Shown here: in pieces, positions 34,801 to 44,806 of the stretch
Layout of the letters: each line of letters opens with the position of its first letter
How positions within the stretch are numbered: position 1 is the stretch's first letter
NCBI RefSeq assembly: GCF_000224145.3
Contig: NC_020167.2
Span: 4,536,991 to 4,600,990 of the forward strand
From: Ciona intestinalis
Taxonomy: Eukaryota; Chordata; Ascidiacea; Phlebobranchia; Cionidae
Direction: 5' to 3'
DNA: 64,000 nt
Program-made: the position numbers and the translations under genes
The notes under the pieces: model-generated
What the model was told of the DNA's origin: nothing
Seen by the model: only the letters and a program-made list of their open reading frames with translations
The model's database searches: none

Positions 34801-37800
34801 GCTACCAAGCATAATGTAAATAGTTTTTAGGCGGCTCATCTAGTAATAAAGTGTGGTGTTTGTATTTCCCAGGTCAGAAATACACTGCGCTTTTATACCA
34901 GATGAGCCACTTAAAGATAATTTCATGAACTTCTATAAAATGTGTTACAGCAACAACTGTTATTTAAATGGAAAAACAGTTTATTTAAGAAAAAACACAA
35001 ATAAAACTACATAAGCATTTATTATTCTGTGCTGTATATGTATTACCACTTAAAACATATTTATTAGTGTTTCGTAGCTTTGGAAATCATTTAATGTTTT
35101 ATTTTAACAGATAATGTTTCACACCATAGTTTAACATGTATGTGAATTGGATCATAATTCATACTGTGTGTGTGTGTTATAACCTCATTTGCATGTAGGT
35201 AACTAATCCCCACATCTATATTGACAAGGAATTATAAACAACTGGTAAACTAATTAGATACCATCTGACTTTTAACATGTAATTACACACCAAATCCTAT
35301 GTTATCAGTTAAAGAGTACAGTATTTTAAAAATTACTATATGTTTTTCTAAATTTAGTTTGCAACTGTTTAAAAAATCTATTACTTTCCCCACTGTATGC
35401 GTTGTGTCTTTAACACAAACTTTTGTTTCTATAAGAAGTTTAACTTGACCACGCTAATTTTCTTCCAATTAAACGTAAACATAATTTTAACTGTAAGCCT
35501 GTTTTTTTTGTAAATATATTATCAATTGTAAGTCTTTTTTTTCTTTTTAATTGTCGCTATATCCTGTCTTTTCGTTTAAAATATTTTCTAATCTACCCTA
35601 CCCTGATTGAAGAGATACATAAAGTTATTATTATTATTATTATTACTAAATAAAAGCAGCCATATAAGTCCATACCTTGTCAGCTGGAACAGCATACAGC
35701 TCCGGCACGCAGCGTACCCCATCAACAAGAACAAGTACTTCACGCATGGCATCTCTGTACTCAATAACTTGTTGTTGGTTATCATTAAATATTCCATCCA
35801 GCAGCAAATAACTCCAAAATAACGGCCACTCACACTCAATGTTTTCAAAAACCTACAATGGTTTTTACAAAACTGTTTTTACAATACCGAAGCTGAAAAA
35901 CTTCATACACAAACTATATTTGTAGATCTTCAATTTGAACTTTAATATTTTTCCAGACTTTTCCAAACCTTAGGGATACAAATACAGGGTATACATATAT
36001 AATTTTTATGTAATCATTTTATACTATATATATACATACATGATACCTTATACTATATATATATATATATATAATACTATTCTATATTTGGAGAGGAAGC
36101 CAATTTTAGATAATATGTGCTAATGGTGTTTCATCTTTCCGACCCTACTATATATACATAAACAACCATAAACTATTATATATAAAACTATTATCATATA
36201 CATAATACTATTATATACATAAACAACCATCCCAATAAAATACAGTATGACATGTTTGGTTTAGCAGTAATAAATTAACAGTCCAAATCTGAAACATTAC
36301 TTTTAACTCAGCCAGTTCATAATGTAGCCTGGATGAATCTTCCAATGCAGTTTTGTAACCATCTCTTAAAAATCTTCCGCAACCATATCTACCCTGCATG
36401 TAAGCGATGTTAGAAATTATTCACAAATATGAGTTTTACGAGTATTACGACTGTGGTTTTAGTCCATAAGATTTACATGTGTTTTAATATTGGGTATATC
36501 GTACAACTTTAGTTTTAGCTAAAATCTGGCTCTGTGTGTGCATAAATACAGTGTTTTAATGCAAATAAAAAAACAAACAAAAGCCAAAAGAACAATGTTA
36601 TAAACGCAGAAAGTAGCCAAACACCAACTCAATAAACATATACACAGCATAAGGTATAAATAATAACAAATCGCAAATTTTAAACGGGACAGGCTCACAC
36701 ATCATTTGAAATTGAATCACACAAATAAATCGCACCTGTAGTTTGTCAACTATTTCCTGCCTTGTAAGCTTCACCAATGCTTCATCATTGACAGCAAACG
36801 CAGGGTAACCGATAACACTGAGAAGGCCGGCGTCCACTTCCTAAGTTTAATACATGGAGTAGGCTAGTGGGTGTGTAGGTTGTGTTACTTTAATATAAAA
36901 AGGTAATTACATAATTTGCTTAGTTGTTAATTCATTTTATGAAGTAGTACTGTGGGATAAGTTGGAACGCCTTTATCTTATTATATTCAATTATTCTGAT
37001 TGTGTTTTAAACAATTAACAACGGACCATGGGGTCTTGAGGATACCATTTTATAGTTTTTCTAATGTTCTTTGTTTACTATCAAATGAAACTACAAAACA
37101 GAATGAAAAGGTGTTCCATCTTTTCAATTCAAACCTATATTAATATGACAGTGGTACATGAAAACAAAACACATTCACACAACTTCTATAAAAAAATAAA
37201 ACTTTTATTAGAAGGAATTTATCTACCAGTTTAGGCTTTTAAAATTTTTAACTCACCTTTGAGTTCGACTCCCTGGGCAACAGACTCTGTAGAATAGCTT
37301 GGCATAGAGCTTTCTCATCAGGAGTTACGTGTATGACTGACTGGTGGCCACCACTTGCACCAAACAAGTTAATTTCATCAATTGCTTCCAAAGCTGCCTG
37401 TGAAAACAATTTTATCTGTGACAACAGCATTTGAGAGTATACAAATTGCACCATCACAAGTTTTTTGGACACCTTATGCCTTCTGTTTTTTTTGTTTTTT
37501 TTGCACCTTTGCCTATTTAAGTCCACTGTCAAAGTGTTTTTTATTGTGACAACAGCATTTGAGTGTGTGCAAACTGTACCATAACAAGTTATATAAACTT
37601 GGTAACGTATAGGGCTTTATATATGACTCAATGACTGCATATTGCTCCTGGGAGATAGCTTGGACATTCTTGCTAAATCTTCATTATCCGGACCAAAGGG
37701 CCAAAAATCTCTTTCGAAAAGGTTAGGGTTTTACTAAAGCTTTATTTAATATTAGGCTATATATATATATATTGTATTATACAAACCTTACACATTCCAA

Positions 37801-39721
37801 CAGAGCTTGCATTTAATTCTGGAACTCCATGGTTGGTTTTGTCACCACGTTCCCATATCCCATAATCAGGTGTCCGAAACGCACACGAAATGTAAAACAC
37901 GAGATTTTGAACAAAGTCCACTTCATCAAGGGTGTAAATTATTTCAAAACCTGCAAAATAACAATAAATGCTTTAGAATAGGGTTTTTTGAGCTCAAATA
38001 TAAGATAGATATATGAGAAAACAAAAAGTGCGAAAGAGTTTCTAAACTTTTGTTGCCTTTCCTAATTTTTTTTAATTTTACCTCTTTTTAGTTTTATTTT
38101 TTTACCTATTTTTATTTATAACGGAAATGCATGTAAAATTAGTAACACTTACCAGATGCAGTCATCTGTGCCAACATTAAGACATATAACCCGGTTGCAT
38201 CAAGTTGTAAATGTCCCCACTCTTGGTCACCAACTACCAACCCACACGTTTTACGATTATATTTTGCATGAAGGGAATCGTTTGGGGATAGGCTGGTCTA
38301 AATAAATAAGAATTGGAAATTATAACTGTAGGTCAGCAATATAATATGGTGATAAAATTTCATGGGTCCTTGTTTTCAGGGAGAAATCAGGAAAGAGGGT
38401 TTCAAAAGCTTTTTTTAATATAGTTTAAAAAATCCATGCACACTGTGGAAAACCTATGCACTCTTTAGGCTTTAAACCTTCTTATATTGCAATAGGAATA
38501 AACATATTTTGCATCCCGATAAAACCATGTATGTTTGTCCTTGCTTGTGTATATATACCTATCTATTAGCCTAGCCTATCTATTATATCTGCAAATGAAT
38601 AGTTAGGTACAAATATGATTCGGACAGTGTAATGATAATAACACGATAAGATTCTTCGAAAACTTTCTTATTATAAGAATTTAAATATTCACCTTAAATG
38701 CTTCCAGCTTCTCCACCTGCCTCATCATGCATTGTAATAAAGACCTCATGCATTTTACAACACTCTGTAAAAGATATGCTTTAAAGGCTATACAAAAAAA
38801 AACTATAGAGAAATAATTGCAAAAAAAAATAAAAATACTCCCATGACCAAAGTCAAAAACATGGAAAAAATAAAATTTCGATTTTAAATGTTCTACCTGT
38901 TCAAGTATGTAGCATTAATTCAAATTAAAAAAAGATACTGCATTGAACAATGCAAAAACATAAACAATTAAAATTTTGGTTTTAAACTTTCTAATTCTAC
39001 CTGTTCTACCTGTTCAATCATATAGCATTAATTGCAAATAAATAAAGATACTGCATTGACCAGAACGAAAAAAACATGTAAAAAGTAAAACTTTGGTACC
39101 AAACTTTCTACCTGTTCAAGTTCGTATGACTTTGCCTTGTCTTCATCTAGGTCTGCATGCTTCCGATAAGCAAGTGCCAATCCCCACACAGCTTGGAGTG
39201 AGTAAAGATTGTCACGAACCCATGCGTGTGGTGCGTGCTTACTTGCTGAGAATAATCCAGTGATAGGATCCTTAGAATTTAATTTTCAGGTTTTATTTTA
39301 ATGTTTAAATTGATTAATTTAGTGTTTAAAAATTAGTTATTGTTAAAGCAATAACTTTTTTTTCATTTTTGGGTTTTTAAAAATTAAATATGTGTCAAAT
39401 GTTAAAAAATGTAAACTTTTTAAAATGTGTGAAATTTTAAAACAACTGAATTACAGCAAGTTCAGTGTCGTTAAGGTTTATTGTCCATAGTCTTCATCAA
39501 TAAATCTTTCTTTATTTTATGAAATCCACAACTTTCATAATAGTAAAAAAAGGCCATCACAATTCTTTTTTTTTACTTAAAATAAATTTCTCCACTGCAA
39601 GGGTACAGTAGAATAAAATAACAAGTAGCATATAATAATATACCTGAAATTTCAGAATACTTTTTTGAATTATTCTTGCATAGTTGTCTAACTTGACACC
39701 TGAGTTACTTCTGCTTCTCAT
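19836..39721 (-). CDS. PHKA: Phosphorylase b kinase regulatory subunit alpha
   Basis: Regulatory subunit of the (alpha-beta-gamma-delta)4 kinase that activates glycogen phosphorylase. Exons: 39644-39721, 39112-39270, 38693-38764, 38153-38297, 37787-37950, 37257-37397, 36736-36840, 36301-36393, 35676-35852, 34561-34747, 33895-33988, 33326-33479, 32475-32619, 32004-32082, 30791-30864, 30247-30459, 29727-29744, 28994-29042, 28389-28505, 27921-28035, 27128-27249, 26293-26371, 25875-25964, 25261-25402, 24819-24931, 22511-22549, 21726-21860, 21168-21329, 20623-20826, 19836-20015. Phases chain throughout and total 1,214 codons, close to vertebrate alpha subunits (about 1,220-1,235). The start [16 protein letters not shown] is diagnostic. 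A glucoamylase-like domain follows ([20 protein letters not shown]), then [20 protein letters not shown], a variable Ser-rich linker, and the C-terminal block ([20 protein letters not shown]). It ends in CSVS, a CaaX box. The beta subunit is excluded by the start and the C-terminus. Confidence 0.95.
20096..20283 (+). mobile_element. MITE-like element in PHKA intron
   Basis: Left end GGTGGGGTAAGATGG, right end CCATCTTACCCCGC, with the core ATATCACCGTATATCCTCGC. It sits in the last PHKA intron, just upstream of the final exon. Confidence 0.7.
20483..20575 (+). mobile_element. SINE-like element, tail fragment
   Basis: Contains AACAGAACACCCGTGTTATA, ACGAATGTCGTTTTCCGGCC and ACGCGAGGATAAAG, the 3' block of the SINE-like family. 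Head missing. Confidence 0.6.
21376..21573 (-). mobile_element. MITE-like element inside duplicated copy A
   Basis: Ends TACCGTAGGGTAAAATGAAA and TGTCCCATACTACCCCACCC. The family piece CTACCAAATGGGACATGATT is present. The equivalent in copy B is at about 23321-23528. Confidence 0.65.
21921..22054. mobile_element. Fold-back element with TGGCGCAGCC ends (copy A)
   Basis: Begins CAGTGGCGCAGCCGG and ends CTGGCTGCGCCACT, near-perfect terminal inverted repeats about 134 bp apart. An inner palindrome GGGGTCGCGACCCC is included. The ends resemble hAT-type non-autonomous elements, but no clear 8-bp target duplication was seen. Confidence 0.7.
22700..22749. other. Assembly gap (50 N)
   Basis: Run of 50 N separating the two copies of the duplicated PHKA segment. 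Copy B starts inside a coding exon right at its edge. Confidence 0.99.
22750..24602. repeat. Copy B of the duplicated PHKA segment
   Basis: Second version of 20803-22655. It carries the equivalent PHKA exons at 24468-24506, 23684-23818 and 23113-23274, all with open frames of the same length and phase, and only the first 23 or so bases of the following exon, with one base missing beside the gap. The exon at 23113-23274 has a GC instead of a GT donor. Either copy could supply the working exons. Confidence 0.95.
23879..24012. mobile_element. Fold-back element with TGGCGCAGCC ends (copy B)
   Basis: Allelic or duplicated counterpart of the element at 21921-22054, with slightly different poly-A and poly-T tracts inside and a diverged left end (CAGTGGCGCACCTGG). 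Confidence 0.68.
27270..27485 (-). mobile_element. SINE-like element
   Basis: Minus-orientation copy: ACACCTCGTTCCAGCTTACT, TTTGTATGGCTGACAATTTA, AACCACTGGGTTCAG, TTGTCTTGCCTAAGGACATA, then AACCCATAAC. The tRNA-like promoter end is truncated. It begins just past the acceptor side of a PHKA exon (27128-27249). Confidence 0.7.
28848..28900 (-). mobile_element. SINE-like fragment
   Basis: Short match to the SINE-like family middle part (TTTATGGCTGACAGTTTAGA, AACCACTG) in a PHKA intron. Confidence 0.45.
29727..29744 (-). other. 18-nt PHKA micro-exon
   Basis: GTTCGTTTGTAGGCCTCG between a TGTCCCCAG acceptor and a GTAAGT donor. It adds SFVGL in frame between the 30247-30459 and 28994-29042 exons; without it the downstream frame still holds because 18 is a multiple of three. 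Confidence 0.7.
30874..31541. repeat. 19-bp minisatellite in PHKA intron
   Basis: About 35 units of consensus TGTTTAACATATACACCTA with variants (CTACATTTAAC, CTAAGTTTAAC, an inserted CACGATA). Blocks of variants recur in the same order, showing higher-order duplication. Its left edge lies within 10 bp of the splice acceptor of the 30791-30864 exon. Confidence 0.97.
31563..31716 (+). mobile_element. tRNA-derived SINE-like element, head part
   Basis: Starts AGCGCCGTGGCTCAGTGG, which resembles a Pol III A box, followed by GGGTACTAGGTTTGATAC, a B-box-like stretch, then AACCAGTGGTCACTAATTGG. It abuts the minisatellite. The tail block is missing. Confidence 0.7.
32661..33175. repeat. Four diverged tandem copies of a ~115-150-bp unit
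   Basis: Units begin near 32663, 32801, 32953 and 33066, each with CTGACAGACTGTTTGACT-like starts, then ATATTTTTGCACCATATATT and a TTTTGGTGAAAAGCATTTAA stretch. It fills much of a PHKA intron. Confidence 0.75.
34829..34914. mobile_element. Short fold-back element
   Basis: GGCGGCTCATCTAGTAATAA and its inverse TATACCAGATGAGCCACTTA bracket about 86 bp, giving one long imperfect hairpin in a PHKA intron. Confidence 0.6.
35626..35645 (+). repeat. (TTA)n microsatellite
   Basis: Six to seven TTA units in a PHKA intron. Confidence 0.9.
36953..37128 (-). mobile_element. MITE-like element in PHKA intron
   Basis: Left end GTACTGTGGGATAAGTTGGA, core AACAACGGACCATGGGGTCT and TGAGGATACCA, right end GGTGTTCCATCTTTTC. 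Diverged member of the TAGTAGGGTGGGG family. Confidence 0.65.
38796..39111. repeat. Tandem intron repeat that copies a PHKA donor site
   Basis: Three imperfect units of roughly 105-110 bp between PHKA exons 2 and 3. On the coding strand each unit carries TTGAACAG followed by GTAGAA, the sequence of the true exon-2 donor at 39112/39111. Copies lie near 38890-38905 and twice near 38997-39015. Confidence 0.75.
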
Positions 39722-40002
39722 ATTTATATTGGAGGCAAATTCATTTTATTTTCCCTACAAACCTATTCCTAACCTATAACAAAAATCAAATAAATTTGTG
39801 TCATACACAGTTATAAGTATTTCTAATATTATATACACACAGATTTAAAGGACTTTGTCCCATATTATTAAACTCAAAACATGACTGATTCTTTGTAAGT
39901 TTACAGCTATGATATGCAATACGTAAAGGTGTATTCGTGTTTACAGTGAAAAATATGGTAAATTAAGTGAAAATAAACTTCTACAGCTCTGGTACATCAG
40001 TA
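39722..40002 (-). promoter_or_regulatory. SDR39U1-PHKA intergenic spacer
   Basis: Only 281 bp separate the SDR39U1 stop from the PHKA start, both on the minus strand. Near the PHKA start lie AATAAA (39753-39758), two AG acceptor-like sites after pyrimidine-rich stretches, and a 6-codon upstream frame (MNLPPI) ending next to the PHKA ATG. This fits a poly(A) site followed by a trans-splice acceptor, or a compact ordinary promoter. Confidence 0.4.
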
Positions 40003-41510
40003 TTATCGAGATGTTACTTCTTTCAAAGCAGCATCAAGCTTTGGATAGGAATACACATATCCAGAATCAAGTGTCAACTTTGGGTATACATTCTGTCCCT
40101 GTAAAAGCATCACACTGCGCTCTGAACCGTATAAAGCTTTAACTACAAAACTTGGCAATGGCAGCAAAGCTGGCCTTGAAAGAACTGATCCTAAGGCTTT
40201 ACTGAACTCTCCATTTGTGTGTGCTTCAGGTGCTACACCGTTCAACACACCGCGCACCGATGTGTTCTTAACACCATGCATGAATATACCAGCTATGTCA
40301 TCTATGTGTATCCATGGAAACCACTGTTTCCCATCACCCATCGGTCCGCCAAGACCAAGTTTAAATGGGGGTAACATTTCTGACATGGCACCTCCATTTT
40401 TTCCAAGCACAACACCTACAAAATTTAAACTTTATATGATGAATAAATGTAACTTAACCAACAACATAAAACAAAGTTTAAAAAATTGTACTGGCACAAA
40501 GTTCTGAAAAGCCACAATAGTAACAACTTGCAATGTTAAGCCTTCAACTCATATCCTTTGGGCAAGACAGAAAGGCCACCACTCAATGTAAATTAGCTTA
40601 CTCAATCAGTAAAAATAACTATTTTTGGTTTGAATTTTAAAATATACAAAAAAAACATGGGTAAACTTCAAACCTGATCTCACAACAAAGTGTCGAGTAT
40701 TTTCATTTTTAATTCTTCCTGAATTCTCCCAAGCATGAGTAAGTTCGGACCAAAAATCAGTTGATTCAGGGACAGAGAGCTCATCATAAATTCGAGAAGT
40801 ACTAGGAGGGTAAAACCCCACACCCGATACTGTAGCCCAAACTTTTGGTGGAGTGTCAGCTGCCAAAACAGCCGTTCTCAAAGTTTTTGTCGTTTTTATT
40901 CTGCTATCCCAAACTTCTTGCTTAAAGTTTGGAGTCCACCTGCAATGGTATTTTTTACAAAGCAATACAATGTAGTATAGGAGGTTTGAAAGTTTGTTTC
41001 TGCTTTTATTTTTCGGATTTTTGTCTGAAATATTATTTCAAAAATTTAGTTTTTTATTTAGTTTTAATACAGCGATATTGATAACAAATACCCCATGCGC
41101 AGATTTTCTTTTTAATCTGGTATCTGTAACCCTACCTTTTAAAAACATTAAGAACAGGTTCTCCAGTAAGATTTATGACCACTTCAGTGTTTTTTGGCAG
41201 TCCCTCAGTTTCAATAGACTTCTAAGAAAATGTTAGAAACACTCAAATCAGAGGTTGCTTTCTGCAAATGTAAAATTTAACACTTCGAAAGGTTACCCAT
41301 GTTAATGTATTTTCTCCTGGCTTTCTTGAAACTGACAGGGCCTTGTAACCAGATTTCTGTAACTGCTTAGCCAGAGCACGACCAATAAATCCGTTTCCGC
41401 CACCTATGTATATACAACAAATCAACTAACAGTAGACGGTATAGACAGTCATAACTTTCACCATATAACATACAATTACAATACCAACCTACTACTGCAA
41501 GTTTTGTCAT
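40003..41510 (-). CDS. SDR39U1: Epimerase family protein SDR39U1
   Basis: Extended short-chain dehydrogenase-like protein of unknown substrate, related to bacterial YfcH. Exons: 41489-41510, 41297-41403, 41136-41221, 40674-40939, 40003-40415; they total 894 nt (297 aa), matching the about 293 aa of the human protein. The N-terminal Rossmann motif reads VVGGGNGFIG. Later family blocks are NLTGEPVLN, VWATVSGVGFYPPS, FVVRSG, GGAMSEMLPPFKLGLGGPMG, PWIHIDDIAGI, GVLNGVAPEAHTNGEF and YPKLDAALKEV. The start chosen is the ATG just before KLAVVGG, as in the family. The frame stays open upstream without another ATG. No mitochondrial targeting sequence is obvious. Confidence 0.94.
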
Positions 41511-42332
41511 ACTTCGTAAGCAGATACGCCCTTCTTGATAAAGTACCGACTTTTCCTGCACAGACTATGGTACAATTTTTTTCCGCTGCTTCACAGGTAC
41601 CTAGATAGGAAGCAGGGTATCCGATTACTTATGGAGCAGAATGATTAAAGATTGTCCAGTCGCCAATCGGCCAAAGCCATAAGCAAGAGAGTCGAACTAT
41701 AATGAATGGGCACGCACCAATACAAAACGATTTATAAGATACTGCGCAGAAACAGCACCGAATCGCTTAAAAAAATTCTCGTCTGTTTTAATCAATTTGA
41801 GGGGTCAATTATTAAAGATATAGGAAACTAATAGTATTACCCCATAATCGAAATATGTTTTAATCAGAGTCCGTATATAAACAAAATGTCCGTATATAAA
41901 CAAAACAAAATGTTTATATACGGACTTTAGTTTTAATTATACGAAAAAATATAGATGTCACACTTTTCCCTACCCTCATTATACAAAACGCACCCATGTT
42001 CATATGTTCAATTTACCATTTTCACAAAAATATACTGAGCTCTCCCATACATACATATTTTTATACGCACATTTAAAACACAGATGTGAACGAATTTCGT
42101 AGAAGAATGTTTATAACAGTTGAATAAAAAATGTATTACGATTATATATTGTCTGTATCAGAGTCCGTATATAAGACTCTGGTCTGCATAGCGTGTTCCA
42201 CGATACGTTAGTAATAAAACTACTAATACTTTAATCCATTAGATATTGGTAAGGTCCTATGGCGAAGCACAATCAATTGGGAACTGGGGTTAAGGCTAAT
42301 ATTTGGCTAACTATTTCGAATTCGAAATAATT
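41511..42332. other. Spacer between SDR39U1 and the glycosyltransferase gene
   Basis: AT-rich, no frame of note. It holds the inverted repeat at 41869-41932, and probably the SDR39U1 promoter and the glycosyltransferase 3' UTR. Confidence 0.5.
41869..41932. repeat. Hairpin of TCCGTATATAAACA units
   Basis: Two direct copies of GTCCGTATATAAACA followed by the inverse TGTTTATATACGGAC make a stem of about 15 bp. A further GAGTCCGTATATAAGACTC palindrome lies at about 42161-42179. Confidence 0.7.
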
Positions 42333-44115
42333 TTAGCAACAATATGACAAATTGTAGTTCTTTATCTCTCTAAGTTGTGCTTGATGGAACTTTATCGTCC
42401 GAGCTTGGAGTTGCGATGTGTTCAAATGAGGAAAGTGAGTTGCGAATGCTGGTTCCCGTTTAACAATTTGATCTTTCTCGCTAAGTTTGCTTCTTAATAT
42501 ACCAGTAGCCCAAACGTCTTCCATTCTAATAATTTGTTCAGCCCGAACCTGTTGAAACAGTCGTTTTGCTGTACTGACCGGCATCAAGTACATGGCACCA
42601 TTGCAGTAGTCAGGGAAAAAGTCAAACTGGTATTCTTCTGGCGAGAGGTAGTATATACTGTTACGATCCCGGCAGGTACGTGGGTTTATTAACAATGTGT
42701 GACCACACAGAATCGGAAAGTTTTCTATGCGTCTTAAACGATCTTCCATTGAAATGATTTCCTTGGCACCAGGGTTAAGTAAATGCAGCATGTGTTTTGA
42801 CATTTCACTTGCTGAGAACCTTACGTCATCATCTGATTTACTTACGAAATAGCTTGGAGGTAGATTTTCCGACGACCATTGCAGGATGGCGAGAGTCTTG
42901 TACACGATTTTTCTATAAATATGTAACGAATAAAACACGCCACTAGTTAAAGTATGAGGAAATATAATTGATTAAGCATATAATTTTCACAATTGTATAA
43001 ATTAATGCGACTTTATTATCCCGGCGTGGCGGAGCAACAAATCAACAGTCGTTATAATTAACACGGGTATTCTGTTTCATACACTCCCATTTATTTTTTA
43101 CCAAAAAAATGTTACTTGTCACCAGCTAAAAAAATGGGTTCATTAAATACCTGTATGAATCAAAGTGGTCAATAAACAAAATATCTTTATTCGCATCAGA
43201 TTCTTCCAAGATTTTTGTGTTTACATTTTCTTCTGTTGATTTTGCGACGACGAAAACATTTTTTATCGACAGACCATTTAGGAAAGATAATGTACCAACT
43301 GTTTCCCTGATAGTTTGCCTCAGTGCAAAATTTGTGGAAGAGGATAGCATAAAATTGACTAAACACATTACAACATTTTCTGTAAAGTAAAGAATTTTTT
43401 ACAAAGCTGTTATACAATATGATGATGTTTATAGCTCAAACCTGATGACTCTGAGCAGTTGTAGGTAAGAAGTGGTGGTCGAATCACAGTAATTCTGTAA
43501 TGGTCCACTTGCTCTGCTTCTGTTTTAAGATGCGCCGTAATCTCTGTTGTTGTAGTATCTCTGTCGGGTTTTGTGAACTTCGGAGTAATGATCCGACCAG
43601 GTATAGGGAACCAACGTATGTAGAAACTAAAATATGATAATAGTAGGGTGGGGAAAGATTGGGCACCTTATCATTCTATTTTCCCATCCCATTTGGTATA
43701 GTAAAAAAATAATGTTTAAAGTTCAATATACCGTTGTTAATTGCTTAAGTTCAATATACCGTTGTTAATTGCTTAAGTTCAATATACCGTTGTTAATTGC
43801 TTAAAACACGATAAGGATATTTGGATATTTAAGTGCCAAAGGTATCCTGTGTTTCCCCACGATACTATACAACGACATGTTTAGGCTAATAAATTACAAG
43901 TCGTAGACGTATTGCTGGCGCTGCTATATTTTACATTATAGAATTGCCATTTTAAACATTGTATGCGCATAGGGTGCCTATATATGCTTGTCTCGTAGTA
44001 TAATTTGCTACCGCGCATGCTAAACCTGAGTTACAATTACTTACGAAAAGTTTATTAATATGACCACTGCAACAGTGACAATTAAAAATGCCGTTGGTTT
44101 TCTTCTGGAACGCAT
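42333..44115 (-). CDS. Beta-1,3-galactosyl/N-acetylglucosaminyltransferase family (GT31)
   Basis: Type II Golgi glycosyltransferase that adds a beta-1,3-linked sugar to glycans; donor and acceptor cannot be told from sequence. Exons: 44045-44115, 43442-43626, 43151-43358, 42333-42912; phases join to 347 aa. Residues 1-24 (MRSRRKPTAF plus a hydrophobic run) form the signal anchor. Then comes a Thr-rich stem. Family-31 blocks follow: ALRQTIRETVG (the RxxxRxTWG motif, here with VG for WG), DILFIDHFDSYRKIVYKTL, the metal-binding SKSDDDVRF, and EDVWATGIL. Five cysteines lie in the catalytic half. One MITE-like copy starts 15 bp before the exon-2 acceptor. Confidence 0.9.
43018..43110 (-). mobile_element. 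SINE-like element, tail fragment
   Basis: TATCCCGGCGTGGCGGAGCA, ACAGTCGTTATAATTAACAC and GGGTATTCTGTTTCATACAC match the 3' block of the family in minus orientation. It lies in the intron between glycosyltransferase exons 3 and 4. Confidence 0.6.
43641..43868 (+). mobile_element. MITE-like element with internal triplication
   Basis: Ends TAGTAGGGTGGGGAAAGATT and TTTCCCCACGATACTAT. A 28-bp piece (AGTTCAATATACCGTTGTTA then ATTGCTTA) is present three times in perfect tandem at about 43718-43803. It lies in the intron before glycosyltransferase exon 2. Confidence 0.85.
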
Positions 44116-44274
44116 GTTGCAAATTTCAGAAAAAATAATTATATGTACAATGTATCTAAGCACCTGAAAATAGTTTGATTTATAAATTGACGCACACGTC
44201 GTGAATCTATTTCTAGATTTCTAAGACGTTTGGTTGTTGGGTAAACACTTTTCCCAAATAACGCTAGCTTTAAT

Positions 44275-44413
44275 ATAGTAGGATGGGGGGTGGATAGGAC
44301 ACCGTTTTAGTATAGTTTTCCGTCCCGTTTGGTAATAACCAAAAAGCATTTATCGAACTATAACACCGTATCCTCACGACTCCCATAGATCGTTATTCCC
44401 CTACCCTACTATA
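44275..44413 (+). mobile_element. MITE-like element, shortened
   Basis: Left end TAGTAGGATGGGGGGTGG, core ACACCGTATCCTCACGACTC and CCATAGATCGTT, right end TCCCCTACCCTACTA. The part after the core is deleted. Confidence 0.8.
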
Positions 44414-44509
44414 GTATATACCACCTTTTCGTTTAGTTTGTATAGAAACGTCGGGTAGGAGAGGGGTGCCTTTAGCAAGTTTTTAGGTCATTTTTTAACA
44501 ATTAACAGC

Positions 44510-44806
44510 AATGAATGAATGAAGAATGAATGTAACTTACTTTATCCTCGCGTGGCCGGAAAACGACAGTCGTTATCACACGGGTGTACACCTCGCGCCA
44601 GCTTACGAGTTACCATAGTATGTTACTTTGTGGGTGATTATTTTTTTTGGATATTTTTATGTATGGCTGATAATTTGGACAACCCATTAGTGTACCACTG
44701 GNNNNNNNNNNNNNNNNNNNNNNNNNNNNNNNNNNNNNNNNNNNNNNNNNNNNATTACCTATGGGTTAGAGGCAGGTGCGCTAACCACTACGCCACGGCG
44801 CCGGAC
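44510..44806 (-). mobile_element. SINE-like element, near full length with gap inside
   Basis: From a (GAAT)n end through TTTATCCTCGCGTGGCCGGA, ACACCTCGCGCCAGCTTACG, TGTATGGCTGATAATTTGGA, a 52-N gap, then ATGGGTTAGAGGCAGGTGCG and CTAACCACTACGCCACGGCG. In minus orientation this reads as a tRNA-like head with a TGGCGTAGTGGTTAGC A box, a middle part and a TTCA tail. Confidence 0.8.
44702..44753. other. Assembly gap (52 N)
   Basis: 52 unknown bases within a SINE-like element. Confidence 0.99.
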
